Positions 6,204 to 6,501 of a stretch of DNA of 6,501 nucleotides are shown piece by piece. The stretch's first letter is position 1. Every line of letters begins with the position of its first letter. Position numbers and translations under genes: made by a program. This stretch comes from Desulfatirhabdium butyrativorans (GTDB lineage: Bacteria > Desulfobacterota > Desulfobacteria > Desulfobacterales > DYRK01): positions 1 through 6,501 of the forward strand of contig DYRK01000338.1 in assembly GCA_020718785.1 (NCBI GenBank), read 5' to 3'. Under the pieces are notes generated by a model that did no database searches, was not told the DNA's origin, and saw only the letters and a list, made by a program, of their open reading frames with translations.

Positions 6204-6231
6204 ATCATACAATCAAATAAATTTGTAACAA
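6204..6231 (-). promoter_or_regulatory. Sigma70-like promoter candidate for the cluster
   Basis: On the minus strand TTGTTA (6231-6226) is separated by 16 bases from TATGAT (6209-6204). A second -10-like TATAAT overlaps the ATG at 6200. Transcription would begin near 6197, at or after the upstream start codons, which fits an internal start at 5936 better. The region is AT-rich, so a chance match is quite possible. Confidence 0.3.
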
Positions 6232-6501
6232 GTTGATGAGCATGCGGAACAAAAAATGAAACGCTATCCCGAATACAGGATATGACCCGTATCAGGACAC
6301 CGGGACATATTATCGTTTATTTTTATTCCGCAAACAAAAAGCCGGCAAAATCATTCACCTCTGAACATCAGTAAAACACATTCTGTAAAAATTTGCAAGC
6401 GGATGTTTCAGACAAAGATAAACAATGCAGGGCTGATCCCAAGCAGATAGGTTTCCCGCACGATGTGTAAAAAAAATAAAATTTTTCCTCGTTCCCAAGC
6501 C
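6213..6501. other. Non-coding AT-rich region upstream of the receptor gene
   Basis: No credible coding frame is visible on either strand. The stretch should contain the promoter of the cluster. It holds a short direct repeat, TCCCAAGC, at 6437-6444 and 6493-6500. The last bases (6487-6501, CCTCGTTCCCAAGCC) look like one arm of a palindromic intergenic repeat cut by the window edge. No tRNA, riboswitch or clear terminator was recognised. Confidence 0.6.

Noticed and set aside
6336..6349. Intrinsic terminator at GCCGGC followed by T residues on the minus strand
   Set aside because: A 6-bp palindrome has no loop, so no stable hairpin can form before the T-run.
6426..6441. Sigma54-like GG-N10-GC promoter on the minus strand (TGGGATCAGCCCTGCA)
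   Set aside because: Only a partial consensus match, about 230 bases from the nearest start codon, and no activator site was seen.

Overview
The window holds four genes, all on the minus strand and apparently one transcription unit. In the direction of transcription they are a WspA-like methyl-accepting chemotaxis protein (6200 to 3732), a WspF-like CheB methylesterase (3524 to 2472), a response regulator with a class III nucleotide cyclase output (2377 to 878), and an MBL-fold metallohydrolase whose 3' end runs off the left edge (791 to 1). About 300 bases at the right edge are non-coding and AT-rich. The large plus-strand open frames are shadows of these genes.

The organism is not named by any marker. 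The mix of a Wsp-type chemosensory module, a receiver-cyclase hybrid, roughly 50% GC, and intergenic spacers full of heptameric G-rich repeats suggests a Desulfobacterota-like bacterium with a large, repeat-rich genome. This is a low-confidence guess.

The central point is the pathway. The receptor's signalling hairpin and C-terminus, the CheB N-terminus, and the receiver of the response regulator all read like WspA, WspF and WspR, the surface-sensing system of Pseudomonas. WspR makes c-di-GMP with a GGDEF domain. Here the WspR-type receiver is joined to a class III adenylate/guanylate cyclase with a complete set of metal and transition-state residues, followed by a possible degenerate PilZ-like tail. 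The module therefore appears to convert a Wsp-type input into cAMP or cGMP. The two purine-selecting positions are Glu and Gly, not Lys and Asp/Thr, which leaves cGMP a real possibility. The MBL-fold hydrolase downstream has an HxHxDH motif and RNase Z-like layout, so a cyclic-nucleotide phosphodiesterase is one candidate role. No CheA, CheR or CheW gene is present in the window.

The three gene-gene spacers all contain the same kind of element: an inverted repeat whose two arms are built from 7-bp units (GTnnGGG on the left, CCCnnAC-like on the right). Spacers are 86 and 94 bp. The third is 207 bp because of an exact 116-bp tandem duplication; without it, it would be 91 bp. The duplication also copied the first codons of cheB.
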